DNA from: Hypomesus transpacificus
Lineage: Eukaryota > Chordata > Actinopteri > Osmeriformes > Osmeridae
DNA: 64,000 bases
Direction: 5' to 3'
Assembly (NCBI RefSeq): GCF_021917145.1
Contig: NC_061065.1
Coordinates: 12,547,394 to 12,611,393 of the forward strand
The notes below the pieces were generated by a model, which saw nothing but the letters and a program-made list of their open reading frames with translations, was not told the origin of the DNA and searched no databases. How positions within the stretch are numbered: position 1 is the stretch's first letter; each line of letters opens with the position of its first letter. This document shows positions 48,901-64,000 of this stretch, one piece after another. A program made the translations under genes and the position numbers.

Positions 48901-50625
48901 CGCACAAGAGTAGAATGTGTGGGGAAAACAGTGGCTACATCACCGTGATAATGCCAATCTTTAAATTCAAATGTCAAGATATTTATGACCCAGTCTGTCG
49001 TCAACAACATTTGTGTCTTCCTCCGTTTGCCAACCACTTTCAAACGTTGTCAAATGGTACACAGTGCTACTTAAAGTCCTTCAAAACAGGCACAGCTGTA
49101 GCCCTCTTAATACAGATTATCAGATCGAGGGAGTGTTCGGCCTCTTAGCGGGAGACAGCGAGAGCGAGAGAGAAACAGAGAGGGGAGATCAGCTCAGAGA
49201 CCACTCCAACTGTTGGACCAATCTGTGCCTCTTCTGGGAGCAAAAGCAACCCGTCGGCCATCCGGTGGACTACAGGTTTTTAATAGGGCAGTTGGCACGG
49301 GCCCCGAGTGTCTGTTGTCGGAAAAGTGGGGGGTTGGGTTGGAGCTGGTATCAAAAGTGATCCAGCTGGTGCCTGTTTACAGCCTCGTCCCGAGGCCCCT
49401 GTTGGTGTGTGTTTGTCTTTGTGTGGGTGTGTGTGTGTGAGTGCAGGGACCCTCCCCTGTGTGAAGGGCACGCCACCTCGCTATCCATGAGCGCCGGCTT
49501 GATCCCGAAGAAGGGCCGCATGGCCATGCCCGGAACGATCTCTGCATCCGGGTCTGAAGGTCTAGGAGAGATACAGATCCCTCCTGTCTCTGGAAGACCA
49601 GAAAAATACACGTGATTCAGTAGTGGAAAATGATCCCTCATGTTGTTCTTTTTTAGCATTAGCTTTCAGAGGTGAATAGATGAAGGCAGATGCTGGGGAG
49701 ATACATGATCAGACTCAATGACCTTTCTCTCAAGAGCTGCTTAAGGGAACACAAAGCAAACAAAGGATAGCAGAGAAAGTGACAAAACATTTGGCCATGC
49801 GTGGAAGAAATCTGGGAAATAAACCGTTCATAAGCCCCCAGAGCCTCACTACAGATGTTTGATGAGACGCATCACGGCCGCATTGAGTAAATTCAACACA
49901 ATTAGGTATGATTCGCTCGCTGGGACCCAATGGTAATCTGGGGACGGTGGCACAAGCTGAGTGTGCCGGCCGTAAGTAGGACACCAGGGATGATCCGACA
50001 AGGGGGCGCAGTGCCAACGGCCGGTCAAAATCTCTGATTTATCCTCTAATGGGCTACTTTTGGACAGATCAAACTGCCGGCAATTATCAATAATGCCATT
50101 TACTCACTAATTGGAATGGCGGAAAAGACAAAAAACATAACGAAATAACAACAATATAATTCTCTTTCTGAAGTAGGGTATTTGGGTCATATCTGTGTCT
50201 GTAATGCTTGACTCACGCATGTTTAATTATGAGTATTTGCCACTCCCATGTTAATTAACATTCTTTTGGTGGATTTTGTAATTACCAAATGAGTCTAATT
50301 TGTCGGGATTGTGGCTGACATATATAGGGTCAACATGCATGTTACCTCCTCTATAATCTATTTATCAGGGAAATCAGCTTTAAAACCTGCAGTTATACTC
50401 CCTGCTAAACATCTTTGGTAGATGAATATTGGTTACAGACCAGCAATTATGTTTGTGCTGACATAACAGGACAATAATACTGTACTAATATCAAAATGTG
50501 TGAGTTGTACCCTGCATTTGTCTTTCATCACCACAATTCCAAAGGAAGCAAGCCTTTCAGAGACAGGGGTAGCCATTATTCATACTCCATTATACAGACT
50601 TACTGCATCTCCTGTCTGTTCTCTA

Positions 50626-50682
<57 letters not shown>

Positions 50683-53600
50683 GGGAGAAAGGGGAGAGAG
50701 GGCAGCCTGTGCAGCCAGTCTGTCAATTTATCAAGCAACAGCTTTTTCAACGTGTACAGCATCTACAGCAGTATACAGCCATTTAGTGGATGACTGCATG
50801 TGTGGGCAACGGGAGAGCAATTTATAGGAAACAGACTACAAAGATATTATCTGAATTGCAAGTTCACCCTCACAATGAAAATGATATTGAGAAGAGATTT
50901 TTATTAAAATCTTGCCACAGTTCAGCTTTTCTTGTGCTGCAGATAACAAACTAAATGAGAAAACAGATGGTTTGAAGGAATCAGGAAGAGATGGAAAAAA
51001 TCCATTCCAGTGTTCTAATGGCTTGTAACGGGATGTGGACGTGTGCAAGAGAGTAATATATTTATATACATGTGTGTGTGTGGTGTGTGTGTGTGTGTGT
51101 GTGTGTGTGTAGGGGAGGGGTCTATTATAAAATACTGTCATTCCTTTCTTGGTGGGAGGAATGGGCTACTCTCCCCTTTAAGACTTTTAGTCTCTATTCC
51201 CCTGCTTGCTGAAGCTCCCTTCTAGAAAGTTCATGAACTCTCCATTTCTTTACATGGATTGTGTTTATGCTGTCGGTGGACCAGATCCTGCTCTATTAAT
51301 AACAGATCCAAATGCAGAGTTTAAGCCGCCTAGCTAATATTCTATAACACAAGGTCTTGGAATGACGTGGCATACCCACTAAAATGTTTGACCTTCCATT
51401 TATTTCATGCCATAGATTTTGTTGCATTGTCCTATGCACTGCTGTGATTTAAATGTTGTTGTTACACTGTAATTAAGTAAGTGTGATATTATTGTTCCAC
51501 TATAGTATTATTTTTGTTCATTGTGCCTGGTAACTGAGATTTAGTTACTTTGAGGATGTGGCTAAGTAAATATAGACCGTTCCTTGAGTCTGACCGCCGG
51601 AATACTAAAGAACTATACATATCTAATCCTTGATCTTCTGCTGTACTTGCTACATGCACTATTTTGGATGTTGCATTGCTTTGGATGAAAGTGTCTGCTA
51701 AGTGAACACAAGATGAAAAGGTCCAATGTAATGAAGACAGTAGGGTGAGGATCCCAGTTACCTGTCTGCCACCAGGTGTCCACCACGGGACATCGGCCGT
51801 CCCCTACCACGCGGTGGTACCAGTCCCAAGCCTCTCTGTTGATTGGCTCTCCCACTGGCAAAGGAAACAGGGAGGAGTTTATCGGAAACTGGCAATGGGC
51901 GTTGTTTGTCAGAGGGTGTGTGTGTTTGGGCGGGGGGCTATTCTGGTATTCTAACATGTGTGGCGATCCCCTACATAATGAGGGCGACAAGTTCCCGTTG
52001 ACCTCTAGGGAAAGTATGGAACATGTGAAGCCAGCAGAATGGAATGTGAAGGGTAATCATCTAGCAGCGCATCAGAGATATACTGTGCGTGTCGACATGT
52101 ACAGAATCAGGTTAAGAAGTGAAGTCCTGAGTACATAGCATTGTCACCTTCAAACATCCAACACATGAAGTACCCTTCCATCATTCTTTTTTACAGTTTA
52201 CTGGAAACTATGCACCCTCTACAGTGGCTAGGCAGTTAGGCTCAGCTATGTGGATCAGCTCCTTTAGGTCACAAGGTTCTCCTGAGTCCTGACTCCTAAG
52301 TGAAAAATACCTGCTTTCAACCCTCACACAACCTATTTTCAACATGACGCTAACAACATGGCGCTAACTTAGCATGCTGCCATCGATGTTCAGTACAGTG
52401 AGTACAGTGGAAAGACAGAACGGGGTGGCTTGCAGAGGACATTTTGATCTAAGACAGCCTCTGATGTTTGGCATACCAGAGCCCAGGATTTTGAGCGAGG
52501 AGCGGTCGTATTTCTGTACCCATTCATCCCCGTACTTCAACAGCAGGCGGATAGCTGTGGGGGCGCCATAAAACTGGTTGACCTTGAGTCTCTGAACCAT
52601 CTCCCAGTATCTCCCTGCAAACCCCATAAGAGAGACTGGATCATTATTTGGGCTTAATTTCGGTCAACATATGAAAACCAGCAAACAGCAGGTTAAAAAC
52701 ATCTTATTTCACGAGTGTCTGACTATTTTTGGAAAGCTACCTTCCTGTAGATTTAGCTTATCAAATTCTAATATTTGTTATAGTATGTTGTAATATATTT
52801 GTTGAATCAGGTTAGTTACAACAGGGATTGGAGAATAAACCTACAGGAGTAGTAGCTCTCCAGGAAAATGGTTGGAAACACCTGTGTTACATGGTTATGT
52901 TGCGTGTAAGAAGCATGTTAAATCACCACCAAGGACAGAGGGCCTATAGTGAATATAAACAAAGGGGCTAAATTTAGGGGAAAGGATTGTTGGGTCACGT
53001 GCATGTCATGGAGAGCTACTCCCAAAGCAAGAGACGTTTTCAAAGAACACTGTAGAAACCTTTAGTTTTGAGGATGTGCTTTATAAGAATGCATTAAAAA
53101 AAAATGATTATTATGAAATGAAATGTGAACACTTTTACATCAGATCATCTATGAAATATTGTGCAACACTTTACATCAAGGTTATATTAGCTTCCAGTTA
53201 AACTAAGTATGGTATTAAGAGTTGACGTATTGGTTATTACAAAAGTGTTATAGGCCCGCAATGGGGAAGGGATGCAAGAGATTAGTGGATGTTGTAAAGG
53301 GGCAGTTGAAGTTTGTGTACAAACAAGATCAATATTGACATCCACTTAACTCTGGAAAGCCCAACCCAAGTTTCACTTGTGTAATAACTTGTTACTGATA
53401 ATAACTGATAAACAGTAATGACCTGTAACTACATTACAAGTCCTATGTCACTGCTAATGTTGTTACTTACTAGGTATTACTAGGGATTGCTAGTTAACTG
53501 CAATTCCTACAACCAACAATGTTTTTGTGAAAGTATTACTATATAGTTACATGGTAGGTATGTAACATTAATGTAAAAGGATCGCCAAATATTGTGTATT

Positions 53601-56600
53601 CAGCACTAACGTCACCCTCAACTAGGCTCATGTTCTCACCTGGGTCCGGGTATACTGGTGTGCTTTCAAACAGCACCGTGGTTCCTCCGTTGGAGAGAGG
53701 CCCATAGACGACATAACTGTGCCCCGTTATCCAGCCAATATCTGCCACACAGCCAAACACATCTCCATCGTGGTAGTTGAAGACATACTGAAGAAGAAAA
53801 CAGGGAAGCAAAGACAGAGTATGTTATTTCTCGTCTTGGTAGGATTTTTTTTTAAATAATGACATCCAATTTGTCTTGACTTTTTGAGTTTTTAACTTTG
53901 ACTGCAGAATATGTAATAACATTTTACACTTAAAATCCTTTGTTACCCTTGAAGGAATTTGGAGGATCTTATATTTTTCCATTGTGTAACAACTAAATAA
54001 CCATTTTGAACAATAAATTAATATATATTATCCTAAATAGATAACCAAAGTTACCAACATTCAAATTATTTAACCTCTTGAGAGGGTTCACCAAGCTTAG
54101 GCAAATTTCTTTCCCCAAAGACATCTTTGTTGGAAGGGTAGAGTGTGACAAATTGTTACTCAGTAACTTCCTAGTGAGTGTCACAACAAAATTACCACAC
54201 CATGACCTTTCTAAAAGTACACATAGTGCAAGGCTCCAATCAAAACTTGCTTTTGTACAAGTTTCAAGAAACTGTTTTGCAATGACCCCTTTTGAATTGA
54301 GATATGCCCTCTCTCTCTTTTCCTCCCCCAGACCTCAAAACTGTAGGAGAGGAATAGCAGATAAGGCTCACCCTGTGAGTGAGTGAGGCGTATAGCAGGT
54401 ACCCAGCCTGGGTGTGGACCAGGCCCTTGGGCTTCCCTGTGCTTCCAGATGTGTACAGCAGGAACAGCACTTCCTCACTGTCCAGGGCAACAGGCTCACA
54501 CACCACATCCTCCTTCATCATCTCCTACAGAGGCTCCAACAAGTCAGCCATTTTGAGTCTTAATACAGCCTTGTCAGAATACCAACATGCAAGAGTGTAC
54601 ATTGTGCTGCATATGCAGTTGGTACATGTTTTCTACATTACAAATGAAATGTCGGACTTGAACAAGGTAATCACAATTGCACAATCGACGGTTAACTGAA
54701 ATTATCCATATACTATTTGATTAAAAAAGGTTATTGTAAACTATTCAGGCCTAAAACTTGTGAGTCCAATAATAATACCCCCATTATGTAGAAGTATTAC
54801 TGGATGTTAATGGGTTTACCTCCTCCAGGGGAATGTCTCTATCCGTCATGATGACTGGGTTCTCTGTTCTCATGGCAACAAGCACCTGCCGGACCGAGGG
54901 GCAGTTTTGGACGGCTGCATCCACAGTCTTCTTCAAGTCTGTGACTTTGCCGCCTCTTACTCCCTGGTTGACCGTGATGACTGTGCTAGACTGGGCTGGA
55001 ACAATAGTTGAGCAAATTGACTGTTAGCTGTGGAGACTTTTTAATTCTAGGTAAACACTAGACTGTGATCTTATTTGGGCTACTTTCAATTGAATTTTAG
55101 CTTATACTTTCGTTACAGCATGAAAAGAGACCTGATCCAACCTTTATTTAATCTCGATCTTAGTGCAGGATTAGGGAAACCTGACCTTTGCTTCATCAGG
55201 TGAGTGAGGACACGAAACATAAAATCCTACTCTTGGTGAAAAATCTATAAAAAGCTCACCCAGTCAATCAAGTAGCCCAAAGCTTTGATCTAACCAATCA
55301 TTACCCACTGGTCACTTGGGAAAGTCCTTCTCATTTTTAAATCATTTGTGAGGTCATTTAGAGTCCTATTGACACAGTGTGTATTAAAAATAAAAAAATG
55401 AGTTGCCTACATGTGTACTTGTAAAACGCTTCCGATAAAAATACCCTTGATTTGACACCGCTGTCACAATCTTGGTATTGAAATAATCAATTTAATGGCG
55501 GTGCTTTAAATCATCTTGTCTTTCATTTTTGTCTTAGATTCTATATGTCAGTGGCCCTCTACCATCCAGACAGCCTCACCATCTCTGATTCGATCAGCCA
55601 AGGCCTCGGCACTGAAACCTGCAAACACCACATTGTGGGCAGCACCGATACGGGCACAGGCCAACATGGAGGCCACTGCCAGGGGGCAGGGGGGCATATA
55701 GAGGGTGACACAGTCCCCCCGACACACCCCTTGCCTCTTCAGCAAGTTGGCCAGGCGACATGTCAGGTCCAACAGCTGTCTGTGGGGAGGAATTGCACAA
55801 ATGTTTTTTGGGGGAGTTTGATTATTCTATTCGAAAGAACATGTTGTATTAGGTTAGGAATTGGTCATGGTGAAACACACAATCATGCTAGAAAATAAGA
55901 ACAACATATGTTTAGCTGTACTATTTGTTCATGTCATGTGACCTTGATAAAATAGGCTATTTTCTAACCTGTAGGTAACCTTGACCTCAGACCCTGGTTC
56001 GTCTCTCTCCCAGATCAGGGCAACTCTTTCTGGGCAGGTGTGTACATGTCTGTCCAAGCAGTTTACTGAGGCACACACGCATTCATTGACAAGTATGAGA
56101 GCCCTTGTAGGACAAAATTAATTATTCGCCTCTCACACACCATAGCCTAATTCTTTCTCACACTCAGTATCACATTCTCTTATATTCACCATCATACTCT
56201 CACACATCATACTCACACATAATTTAGCATTGATGTAATAAATTGTGTTCCGTGTACTTATATGTTATGTTATGCCAGGTGCTTGCGTTGTCTTGTCTTA
56301 AGAATTTCAGTGCCCAGTCTTACCTTGTGTTATTCTGTGTACCTGACAAATAAAAGACTTGAACTTGAACTGGAAGGGATTTATAGCTTAATTGTTTGAA
56401 CACAGTGCATGCTTTCTATAAACGTTTTTTTTGACCTTGGAAGCGAGTCTTTGTCTCCTAGCCCTAACCCTATAACAAGAAGGGTTTTCATGTCATGACA
56501 AATTGGATCAGTACCATCCCTCCAACTATAACGAAGTTTTCCTACTGTAATACTAATATGAATCTTGAATCTTGAATATTCCATGGGATATGGGCTACTC

Positions 56601-56995
56601 TTGCATTTTTCCCTCCAATAATAGCATGTTGTTATAAACAAAGCATGTAAAGACTTTAGTTAGTTTGGAAAAAATGTAACCTTACCAGATACATTTATCT
56701 TCCCCCCCTCGAACCACTTTATATTGCCTTGAGCCAAATCACAGTTCTGAACGGAGGAAAAGGCACTTATCCAGGAGAGCCGTTGACGCGCAACTGCGCC
56801 CCAAAACCTGTCACATTCGATGACAGAAAACTCGTGCAGTCCCGTATGGTCGTTTACACCTAAAAATCCAGCTGCCTCTGGCATACATGCTGCTATATTA
56901 TAGTTCCTGCCCAAAAGTTTGCTTTTTAAAACTCGTTGTCGATTAAATAAATAATTCAAAGTCGATGAGTAGCATCTCCAGATCTTCCACATCAT
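45972..56995 (-). CDS. acss1: Acetyl-CoA synthetase, mitochondrial type (ACSS1-like)
   Basis: Reaction: acetate + ATP + CoA to acetyl-CoA + AMP + PPi, expected in the mitochondrial matrix. Fourteen coding exons: 56995–56686, 56065–55969, 55779–55580, 54995–54820, 54524–54372, 53789–53640, 52614–52477, 51854–51762, 49589–49477, 48597–48471, 47793–47666, 47359–47296, 47177–47055, 46151–45972. Phases close to 683 residues (human ACSS1 689). Visible: a basic N-terminus rich in R, K and Asn with no early acidic residues ([11 protein letters not shown]), consistent with a targeting peptide; [16 protein letters not shown]-loop [11 protein letters not shown] at 285–295; [39 protein letters not shown]; and the catalytic-lysine segment [13 protein letters not shown] (Lys636). 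The sequence is closer to ACSS1 than to cytosolic ACSS2 as I remember them. Its neighbours raise the question whether it is the true orthologue of tetrapod ACSS1. Confidence 0.92.
47902..48192. mobile_element. Probable short MITE in acss1-like intron 10
   Basis: The left end CAGACATCCCAA (47902–47913) is the inverted complement of the right end TTGGGATGTCTG (48181–48192), and the flanks share GGTTGG on both sides. Inside are GCGGGAGACTCCCGC (palindromic) and two poly(C) runs. The inverted ends are short and the flanking duplication is G-rich, so ends are less sure than for the element at 1918. Confidence 0.55.
47926..47947. repeat. Poly(C) tract in acss1-like intron 10
   Basis: About 22 C residues, with a second shorter C run at 47994–48007. 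Both are inside the putative MITE. Confidence 0.9.
49700..50330. promoter_or_regulatory. Candidate conserved regulatory block in acss1-like intron 8
   Basis: This part of the intron between exons 51854–51762 and 49589–49477 is non-repetitive and of mixed composition. It is dense in homeodomain-type cores: CACAATTAGG, CTAATTGG, GTTTAATTATG, GTTAATTAAC and GTAATTACC. No splice or coding signal explains it. vsx2 lies about 8 kb to the right, so a vsx2 enhancer housed in a neighbouring gene is plausible. This is inference from texture only. Confidence 0.3.
50630..50677. repeat. (GA)n microsatellite in acss1-like intron 8
   Basis: Uninterrupted GA dinucleotides; the RERERE frames over it are artefacts. 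Confidence 0.95.
51071..51110. repeat. (GT)n microsatellite in acss1-like intron 8
   Basis: GT dinucleotides with a single GG interruption. Confidence 0.95.
56150..56375 (+). mobile_element. Probable LINE 3' end in acss1-like intron 1
   Basis: The end GACAAATAAAAGACTTGAAC followed by TTGAACT is like the 3' tails of fish LINEs, which end in a poly(A) signal and a short TTGAAC repeat. The upstream part is AT-rich with no long frame, so it would be a 5'-truncated copy. Family not assigned. Confidence 0.45.
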
Positions 56996-57900
56996 TAAAC
57001 TTATGTTGCCATAAAGCGACCAAAACGGCCAAAATCAGCCTACCTAAAAGCCAATCTCGTAAAAAAAATAAAAATAATCATACATTGAAAATCATCTGTT
57101 GACAAGAACTCGGGGAACTTTACAACATCTTCAGAGTGAACGGAATGGTTGATGCGTTTAAAGGGGAGTCGCTAAACAATGTGGGCCGACGATTTAAAAA
57201 AAAATCATGATCCTGATTGCGCAAACTGAGCTGTATTGAGTTTTTACTGTTTTCTAGCCGCTATTAAAATGAAATTCATATTAGTTTTTTTATTTTCGAC
57301 CATTTATTATTTGATTGGGATGTTGCGTAAACATGTGTGTGAGTGGATGTGTGGGCACATCAAAAAAAGAATCTATAATAAGATGGAAAATCAGAATAAC
57401 AGCCACTGATCTTACTATTATTTTACAGAAACAGGGACAAAACACATTGTATCAGTCAGTGAACTGTGTATATGAACTTAGCTATATTTCATTTTCAATA
57501 CTTACAATATATACATCTGAGGTCAAATGAAAAGCACTCACAAAGGCTTGATTAATTTTCTTGTTTGCTCAAATTCTTGTTTTGACTCCATGTATAGTCT
57601 GCAATGTGGTCTGCTAATTTTAGGTCAGTCGATTTATAATATAAAATATTGTGTTGCAAAAAGCAAGTAGCTGCCACTTGTTAAACCAGTTATTACATAC
57701 ATTTGCATTTTAAATGTTCCCTATATAATTATCATTTGTAAATAACATGACCACAGTAGATCATTCTGGGATCAAAGCTAAACCCAGATTGTGGAGTGTC
57801 TTACAATGTCAATGAGAGATCACTTTATTATACATGAAAGGCACTGCAACAAAACTAGGCCTTACAGTCTTTTAAAAGCAGCAATTTGTATAATGTCTTT
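56996..57900. other. acss1-like promoter side and vsx2 3' UTR
   Basis: No coding exon. Both genes point left, so this holds the acss1 5' UTR and promoter (57,000–57,200, with some CG dinucleotides) and the end of the vsx2 3' UTR. A minus-strand AATAAA is at 57829–57824, 72 bases past the vsx2 stop. The rest is AT-rich and I see nothing in it. Confidence 0.5.
57824..57829 (-). promoter_or_regulatory. Candidate poly(A) signal of vsx2
   Basis: AATAAA on the minus strand 72 bases past the stop codon; a longer 3' UTR with later signals is possible. Confidence 0.45.
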
Positions 57901-62916
<5,016 letters not shown>

Positions 62917-64000
62917 GGTGTCTGATGGTATTCCCCGATTAGTTTTTCCAACACTAGCTAGTCCCTGGTGCAATCACCAACCCACACTGCTATTCTCCCT
63001 CCAGAAATTCCCTTTTTATCCAACAGGTTCATCGCGCCAGGGGTCACTTCTCGTCAGCCAATCACTGAGTGAGAGCGATTGTGCGTCCAATTCCACAGTC
63101 AACACAATGGTCAAATGTTTCCGTAATAGTTGATCAAATTAAATTCATATTTGGTCAACAGTTTTGATTGGTTAAAATTTACGAAAATATAACACCGCTG
63201 TTTAAGTCGTTTGAGACACATACCAAATATTTTTTTTAACAAGATAACAAAAGTGTGTGTTGAAAAAAGCCTACCATATACCACGTATAAACATATTTCC
63301 AGAAAAGCATTGGCTACACTGTTACTTTCACTGGAACCCACTTTCAAGGCTCTATCCCATCCTTGTCATGATGATTTCATCCAGGACTCATTGGATCGTA
63401 AAATATCCAATCAGCAGGATTAGACCCTGAACTCCAGGCAAACCAGCATAATTTGTTGCAGGTTTAGTCTGTGTCTAACTGAATTTAGATAATAACTCCC
63501 ACACAATAGGCTAGCCTACAGTCCTCAATCGAAACATGACAGACCAAAGAGAATTCGACAGTAAATGTAGGCTATGCTTTACCAAAATAACACTAGCCTT
63601 CCTTTTAGGAGGTAAAGTAACCTATGGTTGTCATTTGTGTGTTTATTGCCTAATATTAGATTACTGCTAGGCCTATTGATAGCCATAGTACACACGAATT
63701 ATAGACTATGTTAATGAACATTAACGAATATAGCCTGCAGACTATTACTACATGCCTACTTATTGTAATAATAGAACAACAATATTATACTAACGTTAAA
63801 AGAGTGTTCACCCATCAGCAGGAGTATTCCTCACGTTGGGTTTTAAGGAGGTTAAAAACAGGATATGTTTTTGACTTGTCATCAATAAGTAATCTGACAT
63901 CTAAAAAAAATATATAGTCTACGTTGAATTTTGAAAAATATTAGGCCTACTGAAGTTATTCAATTCCTTATTACCAGTATAGAGAATAACTAATTAATTT
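62917..64000. other. Upstream region of vsx2, no gene seen
   Basis: Contains the vsx2 5' UTR and promoter side. CCAATCAC and GATTGG-type CCAAT boxes occur around 63,055–63,065 and 63,165–63,170. No coding exon and no clear repeat before the window ends. Confidence 0.45.

Overview
The window is a piece of vertebrate chromosome, almost certainly from a teleost fish. Every gene is split into short exons with GT–AG introns. The deduced proteins are vertebrate-specific (RMDN3, KNL1 with MELT repeats, kinastrin, ABCD4, VSX2). The introns carry fish-type tRNA-derived SINEs, a hAT-like MITE and many long microsatellites. I cannot name the species. I rebuilt each gene by hand from splice signals and checked that exon phases stay open from start to stop. 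The homologues are recognised from memory, not from a database search.

Layout, left to right: (1) 208–736, the first two coding exons of gchfr (minus), running off the left edge. (2) 1910–3428, a non-autonomous hAT-like element with 30-bp inverted ends and a perfect 8-bp target duplication. (3) rmdn3, 4045–8359 (plus). (4) rad51, 10175–13065 (minus). (5) knl1, 14761–23377 (minus). (6) knstrn, 24946–26883 (plus), divergent from knl1. (7) An adhesion GPCR of the ADGRG type, 27167–34355 (minus). (8) A repeat-rich gap, 34356–37608. (9) abcd4, 37609–45416 (plus). (10) acss1-like mitochondrial acetyl-CoA synthetase, 45972–56995 (minus). (11) vsx2, 57901–62916 (minus).

The left block (gchfr–rmdn3–rad51–knl1–knstrn) keeps the gene content of human 15q15, and gchfr to knl1 also keep relative orientation. 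The right block combines abcd4 and vsx2 (human 14q24.3) with an acss1 gene whose human homologue sits beside VSX1 on 20p11. The adhesion GPCR and a repeat-rich gap lie between the two blocks.

Functionally there are two themes. knl1 and knstrn are a head-to-head pair of mitotic kinetochore genes next to the recombinase gene rad51. On the right is the retinal homeobox gene vsx2, with possible regulatory DNA in its own introns and in an acss1 intron. I found no operon-like cluster, CRISPR array or clearly undescribed system. The more interesting leads are the expanded KNL1 MELT array with SQT in place of SHT, the possible vsx2 regulatory DNA in acss1, the vsx–acss ohnology question, the SxIP-type N-terminus of kinastrin and the intact-ended hAT MITE.
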